The notes below the pieces were generated by a model. That model was not told the origin of the DNA. It worked only from the letters and a program-made list of their open reading frames with translations, and searched no databases. Of a stretch of DNA of 64,000 nucleotides, positions 19,842-28,743 are shown in pieces. How positions within the stretch are numbered: position 1 is the first letter of the stretch; each line of letters begins with the position of its first letter. This DNA is from Rhodococcus phenolicus (GTDB taxonomy: Bacteria > Actinomycetota > Actinomycetes > Mycobacteriales > Mycobacteriaceae): the NCBI RefSeq assembly GCF_001646785.1, contig NZ_LRRH01000058.1, positions 1-64,000 on the forward strand, given 5' to 3'. The position numbers were made by a program, and so were the translations under genes.

Positions 19842-20894
19842 TCAGCTCCGGTAGGTTTCGGCGACGGCTGCGGCGGCGAGCGACTCGAAGCGCCGGTCGA
19901 ACAGTGCGGAGACGTCGAGCGCGTCGACGAATCCGCCTTCGGCGAGGAGATCGGCGGTTTCCTGCTCCCACGCGATCGCCTCGTCCCAGCTCGCCGGGAA
20001 GTGCGGAAGGCCGGTGAGGTCGACGATCGCACGACCCTCCTCGGCGACGAGGTTCTGCGATTGGACGTAGTACTTCTGGACCCATTCCTCGGGGTTCTCC
20101 GAATACCAGACGGTCGACTGTGCCCAGAGCGGGATGTAGGCGGCGATCGCGGCGGCCTTGGCCGGGTCCTCGAGTACCTCCGTCGGCGCCCACAGCACGG
20201 TGAGCAGGTCGACGACATCGGTCTCGATCGCGCGGGCACCGTCGGCCGCGTACTGATCGAGATACTTGGGAACCTGCAGGGTGGTCAGCGGCGCGATGTC
20301 GACCTGGCCGGCCTGCAGCGAGGTGAGGAACTGCGGTGTGGTGAGCGGGACGAGTTCGACTTCGCCGTAGTCGATTCCGGCCTGCTTCAACTGGCGCAGC
20401 ACGACCACGCCCTGGGCCTGACCTTGCGAGAAGGCGATCTTCTTGCCACGGAAATCCTCGACGGAGGCGATGTCGCTTCCGGGTTTCGTCGCGAATCGCA
20501 GTGTCGGCGTGTGCTTCTCCTGGACGGCGACGATCTTGGCGTCGTAGCCCTGGTAGGCGGCCTGGATCGGCGGGATCCCCGCGTTGGATGCGAGTTCGAG
20601 GGACTTCGCCCGGAACGCGTTGATCACGTCGGGACCGGCGCTGACGTTCGCCCACTCGGGCACCGTGAACGGCAGCCGGTCGATCAGTCCGGACAGTTCG
20701 AGCGCGAGCTTCTGCGCGCCGTTCGGTGCGGCGACCTTCAGTGCGGTGCCCGGTGGCACCTCGGTGGGGAGCGGGTCGGCCGCGGTCAGCACGGGTCCTG
20801 CGGAAGCACCGGGCGAGCATGCCGCCAGCGCGCCGAGAACCGCAGTGCCCAGCAGAGATTTGACGAACAGTCTCCGGTCGATGGTGGTGGACAA
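19842..20894 (-). CDS. Sulfonate-type ABC substrate-binding lipoprotein, Tat-targeted (cassette 1)
   Basis: A 350-residue exported binding protein. The TTG at 20894 is preferred because GAAGGA lies 6 nt before it and it puts a signal sequence at the very start: RRLFVK (7-12) is a Tat motif and LAAC (Cys26) a lipobox. The mature part belongs to the NMT1/THI5-SsuA fold family, with [41 protein letters not shown] and [14 protein letters not shown]. It captures an alkanesulfonate-like ligand for the permease. It is the first structural gene, 170 nt after the Cys-rich leader ORF. Confidence 0.88.
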   Translation of the reverse strand: MSTTIDRRLFVKSLLGTAVLGALAACSPGASAGPVLTAADPLPTEVPPGTALKVAAPNGAQKLALELSGLIDRLPFTVPEWANVSAGPDVINAFRAKSLELASNAGIPPIQAAYQGYDAKIVAVQEKHTPTLRFATKPGSDIASVEDFRGKKIAFSQGQAQGVVVLRQLKQAGIDYGEVELVPLTTPQFLTSLQAGQVDIAPLTTLQVPKYLDQYAADGARAIETDVVDLLTVLWAPTEVLEDPAKAAAIAAYIPLWAQSTVWYSENPEEWVQKYYVQSQNLVAEEGRAIVDLTGLPHFPASWDEAIAWEQETADLLAEGGFVDALDVSALFDRRFESLAAAAVAETYRS

Positions 20895-21022
20895 TCTGTT
20901 TCCTTCGGGTCGTGTCGATGGTGGGGCGCCCACGATCGGTCCGATAGGTGTGGGCGATCTCGGGCGCGACGGCCGTGCCGGATCGGCGAATTCCCCTGCC
21001 CGCACCGGGGCGGTGCGAAGGG

Positions 21023-21070
21023 CAGCGGTTCGACGGCGAGAATGCACCGGACCGCGCTGCTACGTCAGCG
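21023..21070 (-). promoter_or_regulatory. Candidate attenuator pairing region after leader ORF 1
   Basis: On the minus strand the segments CGCTG (21070-21066, overlapping the leader stop), CAGCG (21059-21055) and CGCTG (21027-21023) can pair 1-2 or 2-3 but not both. A ribosome held on the Cys codons or stop would mask segment 1 and switch the pairing. The same three-part pattern recurs at the second sulfur operon. Inference from base pairing only. Confidence 0.45.
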
Positions 21071-21181
21071 ACAACAACAACGGAACGCGAACACGTTGCG
21101 CTGCAGCACTCCTCGAACGGACTCGGCCTCGATGTCGATCACCCGTTCATACTTTCCGTCCGCCGGGGTCCGCGTCAACAT
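21065..21181 (-). CDS. Cys-rich leader peptide for sulfur cassette 1
   Basis: A 38-codon ORF (ATG 21181) ending FRCCCR-stop, with three consecutive TGT codons just before the stop. It lies 170 nt before the sulfonate-binding protein gene and 72 nt after the ROK regulator gene, all on one strand. Polycysteine short ORFs act as cysteine-responsive attenuators of sulfur operons in mycobacteria (established). Other in-frame starts are possible: ATG 21211 (48 codons) or GTG 21094, which would give a 9-residue peptide, exactly the length of the leader at 36855. The final 12 nt TGTTGTCGCTGA are identical in both leaders. Confidence 0.68.
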   Translation of the reverse strand: MLTRTPADGKYERVIDIEAESVRGVLQRNVFAFRCCCR

Positions 21182-21253
21182 TGCGTCGTCCCGAATTAAG
21201 TCGGGGCTCATGATCCGTGCCACACAACCGAATTCGGAGAGGCAGGCAGGAGG

Positions 21254-22450
21254 TCACACCGATGCTCCGGCCAGCTCCCGAACCGTCGCAACGGGATACC
21301 GATACAACTCGCCGAGGATCACCGCACCAGCCGATACCGGGAGGGAGAGACCGGGAAAACTGCTGGCCACCAATATTTCCGCGGTGCCCCGTGGTACCGA
21401 CGACGATGCGGCGAAGCCGGCTCGTGCCGCATCCAGACAGCCCGGAACCTGGTTGACGCCGCGTTCGCACACCACGATCACCTCCGGGTCGAGCAGGTCC
21501 GCCAGTCGCGCGACCGCGCGACCGACCTGGAATGCGCGATGGATCAGCAGTTCACGGGCAGGCCCGTGCTCGGCGAGGGCGAGGCGCAGCAGATCGTCGA
21601 ACACCGGGCGGTCCACGATGCCGCGGAGCATCGCTTCTCGCAGCACCGCGCGGTCGGACAGGGTCGCCTCGAAACATCCGACGCGTCCGCATCCGCAGAC
21701 GACGTCGCTGTCGACCGGTTGGTGTGCGATGGCCCCGGCGGCGGCACGAGGACCTTGGTGCACGTCGTCGCCGGTTGCGAATGCCGCATCGACGACGTTG
21801 CCGACGAACAGCAGGGCAACACTGTCACGGGTGCGGCGTTCCCCGAACAACCGCTCGGCCTCGATGAGCGCGCGGGCGTGCGAGTCGATCCTCACCGCCA
21901 GGCCCGTGCGTCGTTCCAGTTCGTCGCGCACACGCACGCCGGCCCAGCCGGGCAGGGGGTGGTCGACGATCGTCCCGGACGCCGAATCGACCCACCCTCC
22001 GGCCGCGAATCCGACACCGAGCAGTCGGGCGCCACCGCGGTCGGCCGCCAGTGCCAGCAGCTGCACGGCCGCACGGTCGAGGACTGCGGCGGGGTCGCCG
22101 GTGTGCGCGAGGCGCGCGCGGGCTTCGACCTCGCCGCGCACATTGAGCAGCGCGACGGTGGTGTGGGTGTACGCGAGATGGATGCCGGCGACCAGGAACC
22201 TGCCGGTGTCCAGGTCGATCGGTACGTGGGGCCGGCCCAGCCCGGTCGGCCCCGCGACCTCCGGCAACTCCCGGATCAGCCCGCACTCGACCAGGTCCGT
22301 GCTCGCCGTGCTGACCGTGGCGGGCGACAGCCCGGTGCGCCGCGCGACGGTGCTCCGGGCGATCGGCCCGTCGTCGAGGACCGCGCGCAGCACGACACCG
22401 CCGCTGCCGGCGCGCCGAGCGGGATTCGGCACCGTCGCGGACCGCGTCAT
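21254..22450 (-). CDS. ROK-family transcriptional regulator
   Basis: A 398-residue protein with an N-terminal winged helix (ARSTVARRTGLSPATVSTAS) and a ROK sugar-kinase-like domain containing the zinc motif CGCGRVGCFEATLS near residue 245. ROK repressors usually bind a sugar or related effector and control adjacent transport genes. It lies directly upstream of the leader and sulfonate operon on the same strand (42 to 72 nt), so it may autoregulate and control that operon, although a sugar-type regulator on a sulfur operon is unusual. The ATP-binding motif of true kinases is weak, as in NagC/Mlc/XylR-type repressors. Confidence 0.88.
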   Translation of the reverse strand: MTRSATVPNPARRAGSGGVVLRAVLDDGPIARSTVARRTGLSPATVSTASTDLVECGLIRELPEVAGPTGLGRPHVPIDLDTGRFLVAGIHLAYTHTTVALLNVRGEVEARARLAHTGDPAAVLDRAAVQLLALAADRGGARLLGVGFAAGGWVDSASGTIVDHPLPGWAGVRVRDELERRTGLAVRIDSHARALIEAERLFGERRTRDSVALLFVGNVVDAAFATGDDVHQGPRAAAGAIAHQPVDSDVVCGCGRVGCFEATLSDRAVLREAMLRGIVDRPVFDDLLRLALAEHGPARELLIHRAFQVGRAVARLADLLDPEVIVVCERGVNQVPGCLDAARAGFAASSSVPRGTAEILVASSFPGLSLPVSAGAVILGELYRYPVATVRELAGASV

Positions 22451-22697
22451 GGCTTTCCCTCCCCGTGCAGCCGGCCGTCTCGGGTGACGACGCTATCGAT
22501 CCGTTCGGAACCGGACCACACATCGAACCCCTGTGAACTTAAGTCCGCGCTTGCCGGGGACGTCCGACCTTCCTGCCGCGTCGAGGTTTCCCGTTCCGGT
22601 GAATTCCGGCGATTTCGCAGCGACTGGCTTTTTCCTGCGAATCGGCTATGGTCGGGTCCTGTCGGGTTGTTCGAACCCCTTTTTCGAGAGGAAAAAA

Positions 22698-22817
22698 ATG
22701 GCCGACAAGGGCAAGGCGCTGAAGAAGCCGACACAGTCCATCAAGGAAAGGCGCGCGGAAAAGCGCCGCAAGCAGACGAACGAGGGCGAATTCGTGACGA
22801 GGCGCAAGTCGAACTGA
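22698..22817 (+). CDS. Very small basic protein
   Basis: A 39-residue, Lys/Arg-rich protein beginning MADKGKALKKPTQSIKERRA, with a strong Shine-Dalgarno (GAGAGGAAA) ahead of ATG 22698. Codon positions are clean and the frame is not a mirror of another gene. The composition suggests a nucleic-acid- or ribosome-associated peptide, but no function is known. Divergent from the ROK gene; the first of three tiny genes before the XPB helicase. Confidence 0.62.
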   Translation: MADKGKALKKPTQSIKERRAEKRRKQTNEGEFVTRRKSN

Positions 22818-22833
22818 CCCGCCGGGACACGCC

Positions 22834-23013
22834 GTGACCATCTCCGCCACGGAACTCCTCGACCGCCTGTACGAGCAGTTCACAGCCATGTCGAACGACG
22901 CGGGCGACGGCGGTTCGTCGTCCGCGTTCGTTCACGGCCGCCGGGCCGCCCTCGCCCACGCCCGGCTGTTCGTCCTCGACCAGCAGGCGGTCGAATCCAC
23001 CACAACGGTGTGA
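22834..23013 (+). CDS. Small protein, 59 residues
   Basis: Reading from GTG 22834, 16 nt after the preceding stop. Starts MTISATELLDRLYEQFTAM and carries AFVHGRRAALAHARLFVLDQ, predicted helical. A loose resemblance (AMS-x-x-DAG followed by a Gly and an Ala-Leu helix) to the next small protein suggests the two are distant relatives. Not a known family to me. Confidence 0.48.
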   Translation: MTISATELLDRLYEQFTAMSNDAGDGGSSSAFVHGRRAALAHARLFVLDQQAVESTTTV

Positions 23014-23064
23014 TTTCCGGAGAAACCCACCGAATTCGCGAACGATACGAAACAGGAAGCACAC

Positions 23065-23223
23065 GTGAAAAGGACGCTGTCGGCACTGGATAAAATTCAG
23101 GACAGGCTCGAGAACGAATTGGATCGCTCCCCCGCAATGTCGGAAAAAGACGCGGGTTACCGGTCCGGAATTTCCGAGGCACTGGTGTGCGTGATGGAGG
23201 TGCGCCGCTCGCTCTCGGGCTGA
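23065..23223 (+). CDS. Small protein, 52 residues
   Basis: GTG 23065 is preceded by AGGAAG at the right distance. The peptide (starts MKRTLSALDKIQDRLENELD, ends VCVMEVRRSLSG) looks like two helices with an AMSEKDAGYRSG turn. Its A+T-richer first half (AAAATTCAGG, TCGGAAAAAG) stands out from neighbours. No family recognised. It probably shares a transcript with the two small genes before it. Confidence 0.48.
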   Translation: MKRTLSALDKIQDRLENELDRSPAMSEKDAGYRSGISEALVCVMEVRRSLSG

Positions 23224-23257
23224 GACGGATCACCGACGCCGGGCACAGAGGTACCGG

Positions 23258-23288
23258 GGCGGCGGCGCGCGGGTGGCGCGCCGCCGCC
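23258..23288. terminator. GC-only hairpin before the XPB gene
   Basis: GGCGGCGGCGCGC (23258-23270) pairs perfectly with 23276-23288 around a 5-nt loop, 35 nt after the last small ORF and 50 nt before the XPB start. It has no T-tract. It may terminate the small-gene transcript, or form a structure in the helicase leader. Confidence 0.5.
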
Positions 23289-23338
23289 GGTGTCTGGAGA
23301 ATGGGAGAGTTCTGCTGTTCCCGTGCTAGGAGGCGTCC

Positions 23339-24997
23339 GTGGCCGACGGACCGTTGATCGTCCAGTCCGACAAGACCTTGCTCCTCGAGGTCGATCACGA
23401 GCTTGCCGACGCGGCACGCCAGGCGATCGCGCCGTTCGCCGAGCTCGAGCGCGCTCCCGAGCACGTCCACACCTACCGGGTGACCCCGCTGGCGTTGTGG
23501 AACGCCCGCGCCGCCGGGCACGATGCCGAGCAGGTCGTCGACGCCCTCGTCACCTACTCGCGGTTCGCGGTGCCGCAGCCGCTGCTCGTCGACGTCGTCG
23601 ACACCATGGCCCGCTACGGGCGCCTGCAGCTGGCGAAGAACCCCGCGCACGGGCTGACGTTGGCGAGCACGGACCGGGCGGTGCTCGAGGAGGTGCTGCG
23701 CAACAAGAAGATCGCCCCCATGCTCGGGGCGCGCATCGACGACGACACCGTGGTGGTGCATCCGAGCGAGCGCGGCCGGCTCAAGCAGATGCTGCTCAAG
23801 ATCGGCTGGCCGGCCGAGGATCTGGCCGGGTACGTCGACGGCGAGGCACATCCGATCACGCTCGATTTCGACTCCGACCCGTGGCATCTGCGCGACTATC
23901 AGGAATTCGCCGCCGAATCGTTCTGGGCGGGTGGCTCCGGTGTGGTGGTGCTGCCGTGTGGCGCCGGCAAGACGATGGTCGGTGCCGCCGCGATGGCGAA
24001 GGCCGGTGCCACCACCCTGATCCTGGTGACCAACACCGTCGCCGGCCGCCAGTGGAAGCGGGAGCTGATCGCCCGCACGTCACTGACCGAGGACGAGATC
24101 GGCGAGTACTCGGGCGAGAAGAAGGAGATCCGTCCGGTGACGATCGCCACCTACCAGGTCATCACCCGCAAGTCGAAGGGCGAGTACCGCAACCTCGAGC
24201 TGTTCGATTCCCGCGACTGGGGGCTGATGATCTACGACGAGGTGCACCTGCTGCCGGCGCCGGTGTTCCGCATGACCGCCGACCTGCAGTCCCGGCGGCG
24301 GCTCGGCCTCACCGCGACGCTCGTCCGCGAGGACGGCAGGGAGGGCGACGTGTTCTCGCTGATCGGCCCGAAGCGGTACGACGCGCCGTGGAAGGACATC
24401 GAGGCACAGGGCTGGATCGCCCCGGCCGATTGCGTCGAGGTGCGGGTCACGCTCACCGACGCCGAACGGATGGCGTACGCGGTCGCCGAGCCGGAGGAAC
24501 GGTACAAGCTGTGCTCGACGGCCCGCACCAAGATTCCGGTGGTGAAGTCGATCCTCGACCGGCACGGCGACGCCCCGACTCTGATCATCGGCGCGTACAT
24601 CGATCAGCTCGACGAACTCGGCGAGGCCCTCGACGCCCCGGTGATCAAGGGCTCGACGCGCACGAAGGAACGCGAGGCGTTGTTCGACCGGTTCCGCGCC
24701 GGTGAGCTGAAGGTGCTGGTGGTCTCGAAGGTCGCCAACTTCTCCATCGACCTGCCGGAGGCGTCGGTGGCGGTGCAGGTGTCCGGCACGTTCGGGTCGC
24801 GGCAGGAGGAGGCACAGCGCCTCGGCCGGTTGCTGCGCCCCAAGCAGGACGGCGGCCAGGCGCACTTCTATTCGGTGGTCGCCCGCGACACCCTCGACGC
24901 CGAATACGCCGCGCACCGGCAGCGGTTCCTCGCCGAGCAGGGCTACGCGTACCGCATCACCGACGCCGACGACCTGCTCGGTCCCCAGATCGGCTGA
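23339..24997 (+). CDS. XPB-type DNA helicase (ERCC3-like)
   Basis: A 552-residue superfamily 2 helicase. Walker A PCGAGKT at 206-212, DEVH box at 300-303, LGLTATLVREDGR (motif III/RED region), and motif VI QRLGRLLRP at 493-501; the N-terminal ~180 residues are the damage-recognition-like domain of bacterial XPB. Such enzymes are 3'-5' DNA helicases implicated in repair in mycobacteria (Rv0861c). GTG 23339 follows GGAGG at a suitable distance. Convergent with the response-regulator gene. The usual neighbour, the helicase-associated protein, is displaced to 12229. Confidence 0.93.
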   Translation: MADGPLIVQSDKTLLLEVDHELADAARQAIAPFAELERAPEHVHTYRVTPLALWNARAAGHDAEQVVDALVTYSRFAVPQPLLVDVVDTMARYGRLQLAKNPAHGLTLASTDRAVLEEVLRNKKIAPMLGARIDDDTVVVHPSERGRLKQMLLKIGWPAEDLAGYVDGEAHPITLDFDSDPWHLRDYQEFAAESFWAGGSGVVVLPCGAGKTMVGAAAMAKAGATTLILVTNTVAGRQWKRELIARTSLTEDEIGEYSGEKKEIRPVTIATYQVITRKSKGEYRNLELFDSRDWGLMIYDEVHLLPAPVFRMTADLQSRRRLGLTATLVREDGREGDVFSLIGPKRYDAPWKDIEAQGWIAPADCVEVRVTLTDAERMAYAVAEPEERYKLCSTARTKIPVVKSILDRHGDAPTLIIGAYIDQLDELGEALDAPVIKGSTRTKEREALFDRFRAGELKVLVVSKVANFSIDLPEASVAVQVSGTFGSRQEEAQRLGRLLRPKQDGGQAHFYSVVARDTLDAEYAAHRQRFLAEQGYAYRITDADDLLGPQIG

Positions 24998-25009
24998 CGC
25001 CGCGCCGCG

Positions 25010-25672
25010 TCACACGGGGCGATACTCCTGTTCGGGACGGCCGGTGGTGCCGTACCTCAGTTGCATCCGCAGGTGGCCCTTCGCGACGAGGGCAGCGAGA
25101 TAACGCTGCGCGGTCGCGCGCGACACCCCGATCACCACGGCGACCTCCCCGGCGGAGAGCGGATCCTCCGATTCCCGGAGTGCTTGCAGCACAAGCTCCT
25201 TGGTGAACGATCGTGGAGGCGCGGGACGAGCGGACGGGAGTGCGGGCCGTAGCGCCGACAGCGCCGTGTCGATCTCGGCCTGCGTGAGTTCCTCGCCGGC
25301 GACCACTCTGCGGTACTGCGCGTACGCCGCCAGGCGGCGCGCCAGTTCGGTGCTCGCGAACGGTTTGACGAGATACACCAGCGCGCCGGCGGCGAGCGCC
25401 GCCCGCACCGTCGCGCCCTCGCCGGCCGCGCCGAGCACGAAGCTGTCGCAGTCGAGTTGCCGGATCAGCTCGACACCGGACCCGTCCGGCAGATACACGT
25501 CCACGAGCGCCAGGTCGACGGGCACGTCCCGGACCGCGTCCCGGGCTGCTCCGGCGCTTCCCGCGACCGCCGCGACCTCGAATCCGGGCACACCGGCCAC
25601 CACGGTCGCGTGCAGGTCCGCGACACGGAAGTCGTCGTCGACGACGAGCACCCTCAGATCCGTTCCGCCCAT
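25010..25672 (-). CDS. Response regulator, CitB/DctR type
   Basis: A 220-residue two-component regulator. The receiver domain has acidic residues D12-D14, phospho-acceptor D58 (ALVDVYLPDGSG) and the Lys of VKPFAS near 103. The C-terminal helix-turn-helix (SAGEVAVVIGVSRATAQRYLAAL) is the wHTH of citrate/malate regulators. It overlaps the kinase gene by 19 nt. Together they should sense an extracellular di- or tricarboxylate and control the CitMHS transporter downstream of the kinase start. Confidence 0.9.
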   Translation of the reverse strand: MGGTDLRVLVVDDDFRVADLHATVVAGVPGFEVAAVAGSAGAARDAVRDVPVDLALVDVYLPDGSGVELIRQLDCDSFVLGAAGEGATVRAALAAGALVYLVKPFASTELARRLAAYAQYRRVVAGEELTQAEIDTALSALRPALPSARPAPPRSFTKELVLQALRESEDPLSAGEVAVVIGVSRATAQRYLAALVAKGHLRMQLRYGTTGRPEQEYRPV

Positions 25673-27324
25673 CCCGCATCTCCCTCGTCGAGCACCCCGG
25701 GCAGCGTCGCCAGGAACACGGCACCCCCGGTCGGATTGTCCGGGGTGCGCCGGCCCCCGCGGTCGGCGAGCACGACGTCGCCGCCGTGCAGCCGGGCGAT
25801 CCGGCGCGCCAGCGCCAGGCCCATCCCCCGGCCGCCGGGCACGGTCGAGGCATCGCGGGTCGTCGCACCCTCGACGAACACGTCGGGGAGTCCGGCATCG
25901 ACGCCATCTCCCGTGTCCGCGACGCTCACGTGCAGGTCGGGGCCGTTCTCCACCAGCTCGACCTCGACCTCGGCGGGCATGTGCCCGCTCACCCGGGCCG
26001 CCTCGATCGCGTTGTCGAGCAGGTTGCCCAGCACCGTCGTGACGTCGACCGGCACCCGCACGGTGGCGTGCACCCAGGTGTTCTCACCGAGGACGAGCGC
26101 CACTCCCTGCTCGCGCGCGTGCGCCGCTTTCGCGGTGAGAAAGGCGTGCAGATACGGGTCGGCGAGCGCATCGGCCCCCTCGAGCTGCTGGCCGAGCGGA
26201 CCCGAGCCGAGAATCTGCTCGATGTACTCCAGGGCCTGTTCGGCCCGCCCCTGCCGGAGCAGGCCGTCGATCAGGTGGAGCCGGTTCGCGAACTCGTGAC
26301 GCTGTGCCCGCAGCGCTGTGCTCAGCGACTTGACGGCGTCGAGCTCACGCGTGAGCGTCTCGATGTCGGTGCGGTCCCGCACCGACATCACCGTGCCCAG
26401 GTTGCGGCCGTCGCGCACGACGCGCCGCGACACTGCGACGACGACCCGGTCGCCGGTGGTCGCGGCGACCGGGGTGCCGTCCGCGGCGCGCAGCACATCG
26501 AGCAGCCGCGGTGTCATGCCGAGCGTGTCGACGCTGCGGCCGATCCCGTCGTCGAGGTCGAGCAGCCGCCGCGCCTCGGCGTTGACGACGGTGACGGCGC
26601 CGCGGGCATCGGTGCCGACGACACCGTCGGAGATCCCGTGCAGCACGGCTTCCTGTTCCCGGACCAGCTCGGTGAGCTGCTCGGGTTCGAGGCCCAAGGT
26701 CAGCCGTTTCCACCGGTTCGCGAGGAGCAGCGATCCGACGGCACCGCACGCGAGCGCCGCGAGCGCGATCAGGACGGCGTCGGCGAGGTCGCTGCGGAGA
26801 TCGGACCGCACCCGCTCGGTGGAGATGCCCACACTGACCTCCCCGACGACCCTGCCCGTGGACGGGTCGGTCACCGGAACCTTCGCCCGCACCGAGTCAC
26901 CGAGCGTGCCGCGCTGGCTGGTCACGACCTCGCGGCCAGCGAGAGCCTCCGCCGGATCGGTGCTCACCCTCAGTCCGAGCTGGTCCGTGTCGGGATGGGC
27001 GAGGCGCAGTCCCTGATCGTCGGTGATCACCACGAACAGCGCACCGGTCGCCGTGCGGACGGCCTCGGCGGCCTCCTGCACCGAACCCGACGCCAGTGCG
27101 GGGTTGTCCGGGGAGACCACGCCGTCGTCGGCGGCCGCGTAGCGCGCGACCTCGCTGCGGACGGTCCCGTCCGCGGACACGGCCCGGGCGATCGCGAGGG
27201 CACGTTGACCGTGCTCGTCGGTGACACGATCCTCGGTGGTGGTCGCGAACACCGTGAACCCGATGCCGAGCGCCACCGCCACCACTGCGGACTGCAGCAG
27301 CAGTACCTGGGTGCGAAGTTTCAC
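25654..27324 (-). CDS. Sensor histidine kinase, CitA/DcuS type
   Basis: A 556-residue membrane kinase. One membrane segment lies near residues 7-27 and another near 190-205, flanking an extracellular PDC/Cache sensor (EHGQRALAIARAVS, then VVITDDQGLRLAHPD); then come a PAS domain (VLHGISDGVVGTDARGAVTVVN), a SPOB-type phosphoacceptor helix (LRAQRHEFANRLHLIDGL) and an HATPase domain with N-box NLLDNAIEAA and DTGDGVD. This architecture is specific to carboxylate sensors. Downstream coupling to the regulator and the adjacent citrate transporter gene support citrate or a related acid as signal. Confidence 0.92.
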   Translation of the reverse strand: MKLRTQVLLLQSAVVAVALGIGFTVFATTTEDRVTDEHGQRALAIARAVSADGTVRSEVARYAAADDGVVSPDNPALASGSVQEAAEAVRTATGALFVVITDDQGLRLAHPDTDQLGLRVSTDPAEALAGREVVTSQRGTLGDSVRAKVPVTDPSTGRVVGEVSVGISTERVRSDLRSDLADAVLIALAALACGAVGSLLLANRWKRLTLGLEPEQLTELVREQEAVLHGISDGVVGTDARGAVTVVNAEARRLLDLDDGIGRSVDTLGMTPRLLDVLRAADGTPVAATTGDRVVVAVSRRVVRDGRNLGTVMSVRDRTDIETLTRELDAVKSLSTALRAQRHEFANRLHLIDGLLRQGRAEQALEYIEQILGSGPLGQQLEGADALADPYLHAFLTAKAAHAREQGVALVLGENTWVHATVRVPVDVTTVLGNLLDNAIEAARVSGHMPAEVEVELVENGPDLHVSVADTGDGVDAGLPDVFVEGATTRDASTVPGGRGMGLALARRIARLHGGDVVLADRGGRRTPDNPTGGAVFLATLPGVLDEGDAGWAERI

Positions 27325-27372
27325 GGCATCGTCCCTGTTCGTCCCATGTGCCCAGTGTCGCCCCGCCCGGTC

Positions 27373-28743
27373 TCATCCGAGCGGGATCTGCCCGAGGAGC
27401 ACGCCGACGACGAGCATCACGATCGATACCACCGCGGCGCGCCACAGGACCTTCCGGTGGTGGTCCGCCAACGGCACCCCCGCGAGGGTCACCAGCAGCA
27501 GGATCGCCGGGACCAGCGGGCTCTGCATGTGCACCGGCTGCCCGGTGATCGACGCGCGCGCCATCTCGACCGGCTCGATGCCGTACTGCCCGGCCGTCTC
27601 CGCCAGCACCGGAAGCACCCCGAAGTAGAAGGCATCGTTGGTCATGAAGAACGTGAACGGAATGCTGAGAAGACCCGTGATGACCGCGAGGAAGGGCCCC
27701 AGCGAGTCGGGCACGATTCCGGTGAGCCACAGCGCCATGGACTCGACCATCCCGGTGCCCTGGAAGACACCGGTCAGGACCGCCGCGGCGAACACCATCG
27801 CGACGACCGAGACGATGCTCGACGAGTGCCGCGCGATCGCGGCGGACTGGTCGACGACCCGCGGGAAGTTCACCGCCAGCGCGAGTCCCGCGGCGATCAT
27901 GAACAGCACGGGGATCGGCAGGACGTCCAGTCCCAGGACGACCAGCAGCGCCACCGTGAGGATCGCGTTGAACGGCAGGAGCCGCGGGCGGAGGGTCGGG
28001 CGGTCCGGGTCGAGACCGGCGGCGAGCTGCCCCACTTCGGGGTCGCTCGCGCCGGATCCCCCGCCGCTCGTCGTTCCCACCCCCGAGGGGCCGGCACCGA
28101 GCGGCGTCAACTCGGGTCGCCACACGAGACGGCCGATGCGGCGGCGTTCGGCGACGCCCAGGTGCGCAGCGAATCCGAGCACGATCACCAGGCCGACGAC
28201 GAGCGACGGGATCATCGGGACGAACACGTCGGACGGTGACAGTCCGAGCGCGCTGGCCGCGCGGACCGTCGGACCACCCCACGGGATGATGTTCATGGTG
28301 GCGTTCGCCAGTCCCGCGACAACGGTGAGGACGACGGGACTGACCTTCAATTTCAGGTAGAGCGGCAGCAACGCGGACGTGGTGATGATGAACGTCGTGG
28401 ATCCGTCTCCGTCGAGGGACACGACCATTGCCAGCACGGCGGTCCCCACCACCAGGCGTGCCGGGTCGTCGCGCACCAGCCGCAGGATGAGCCGGACCAG
28501 CGGGTCGAACAGCCCGACATCGATCATGATCCCGAAGAAGATGATCGCGAAGAACAGCAGTGCAGCGGTCGGGGCAAGGCTCTCGACGCCGTCGACGATC
28601 ATGTCGCCGATGCCCGTGCCCGCTCCGGCGATCAGGCCGAACGCGACCGGGACCAGGATCAGGCCCACGACCGGCGTGGCCCGTTTCGACATGATGAGGA
28701 ACATGAAGGTGGCGACCATGAGGAAGCCGAGGATGACGAGCAT
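27373..28743 (-). CDS. CitMHS-family citrate/metal-citrate transporter
   Basis: A 456-residue transporter of the CitM/CitH family, secondary symporters of divalent-metal citrate. Diagnostic parts are MLVILGFLMVATFMFLIMSK at the start, SLDGDGSTTFIITTSALLPL, NIIPWGGPTVRAASALGL and FFMTNDAFYFGVLPVL. A Gly/Ser-rich cytoplasmic loop near residues 235-265 separates the two halves. It lies 48 nt upstream of the sensor kinase on the same strand, so transport and sensing genes form one unit. Start taken at ATG 28743, where the first membrane helix begins; an earlier open stretch is unlike the family. Confidence 0.9.
   Translation of the reverse strand: MLVILGFLMVATFMFLIMSKRATPVVGLILVPVAFGLIAGAGTGIGDMIVDGVESLAPTAALLFFAIIFFGIMIDVGLFDPLVRLILRLVRDDPARLVVGTAVLAMVVSLDGDGSTTFIITTSALLPLYLKLKVSPVVLTVVAGLANATMNIIPWGGPTVRAASALGLSPSDVFVPMIPSLVVGLVIVLGFAAHLGVAERRRIGRLVWRPELTPLGAGPSGVGTTSGGGSGASDPEVGQLAAGLDPDRPTLRPRLLPFNAILTVALLVVLGLDVLPIPVLFMIAAGLALAVNFPRVVDQSAAIARHSSSIVSVVAMVFAAAVLTGVFQGTGMVESMALWLTGIVPDSLGPFLAVITGLLSIPFTFFMTNDAFYFGVLPVLAETAGQYGIEPVEMARASITGQPVHMQSPLVPAILLLVTLAGVPLADHHRKVLWRAAVVSIVMLVVGVLLGQIPLG

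Noticed and set aside
25786-28239. An 817-codon open frame on the plus strand
   Set aside because: It lies wholly opposite the sensor kinase and CitMHS transporter genes, both with full family motifs; composition is Gly/Arg/His/Asp-rich noise.
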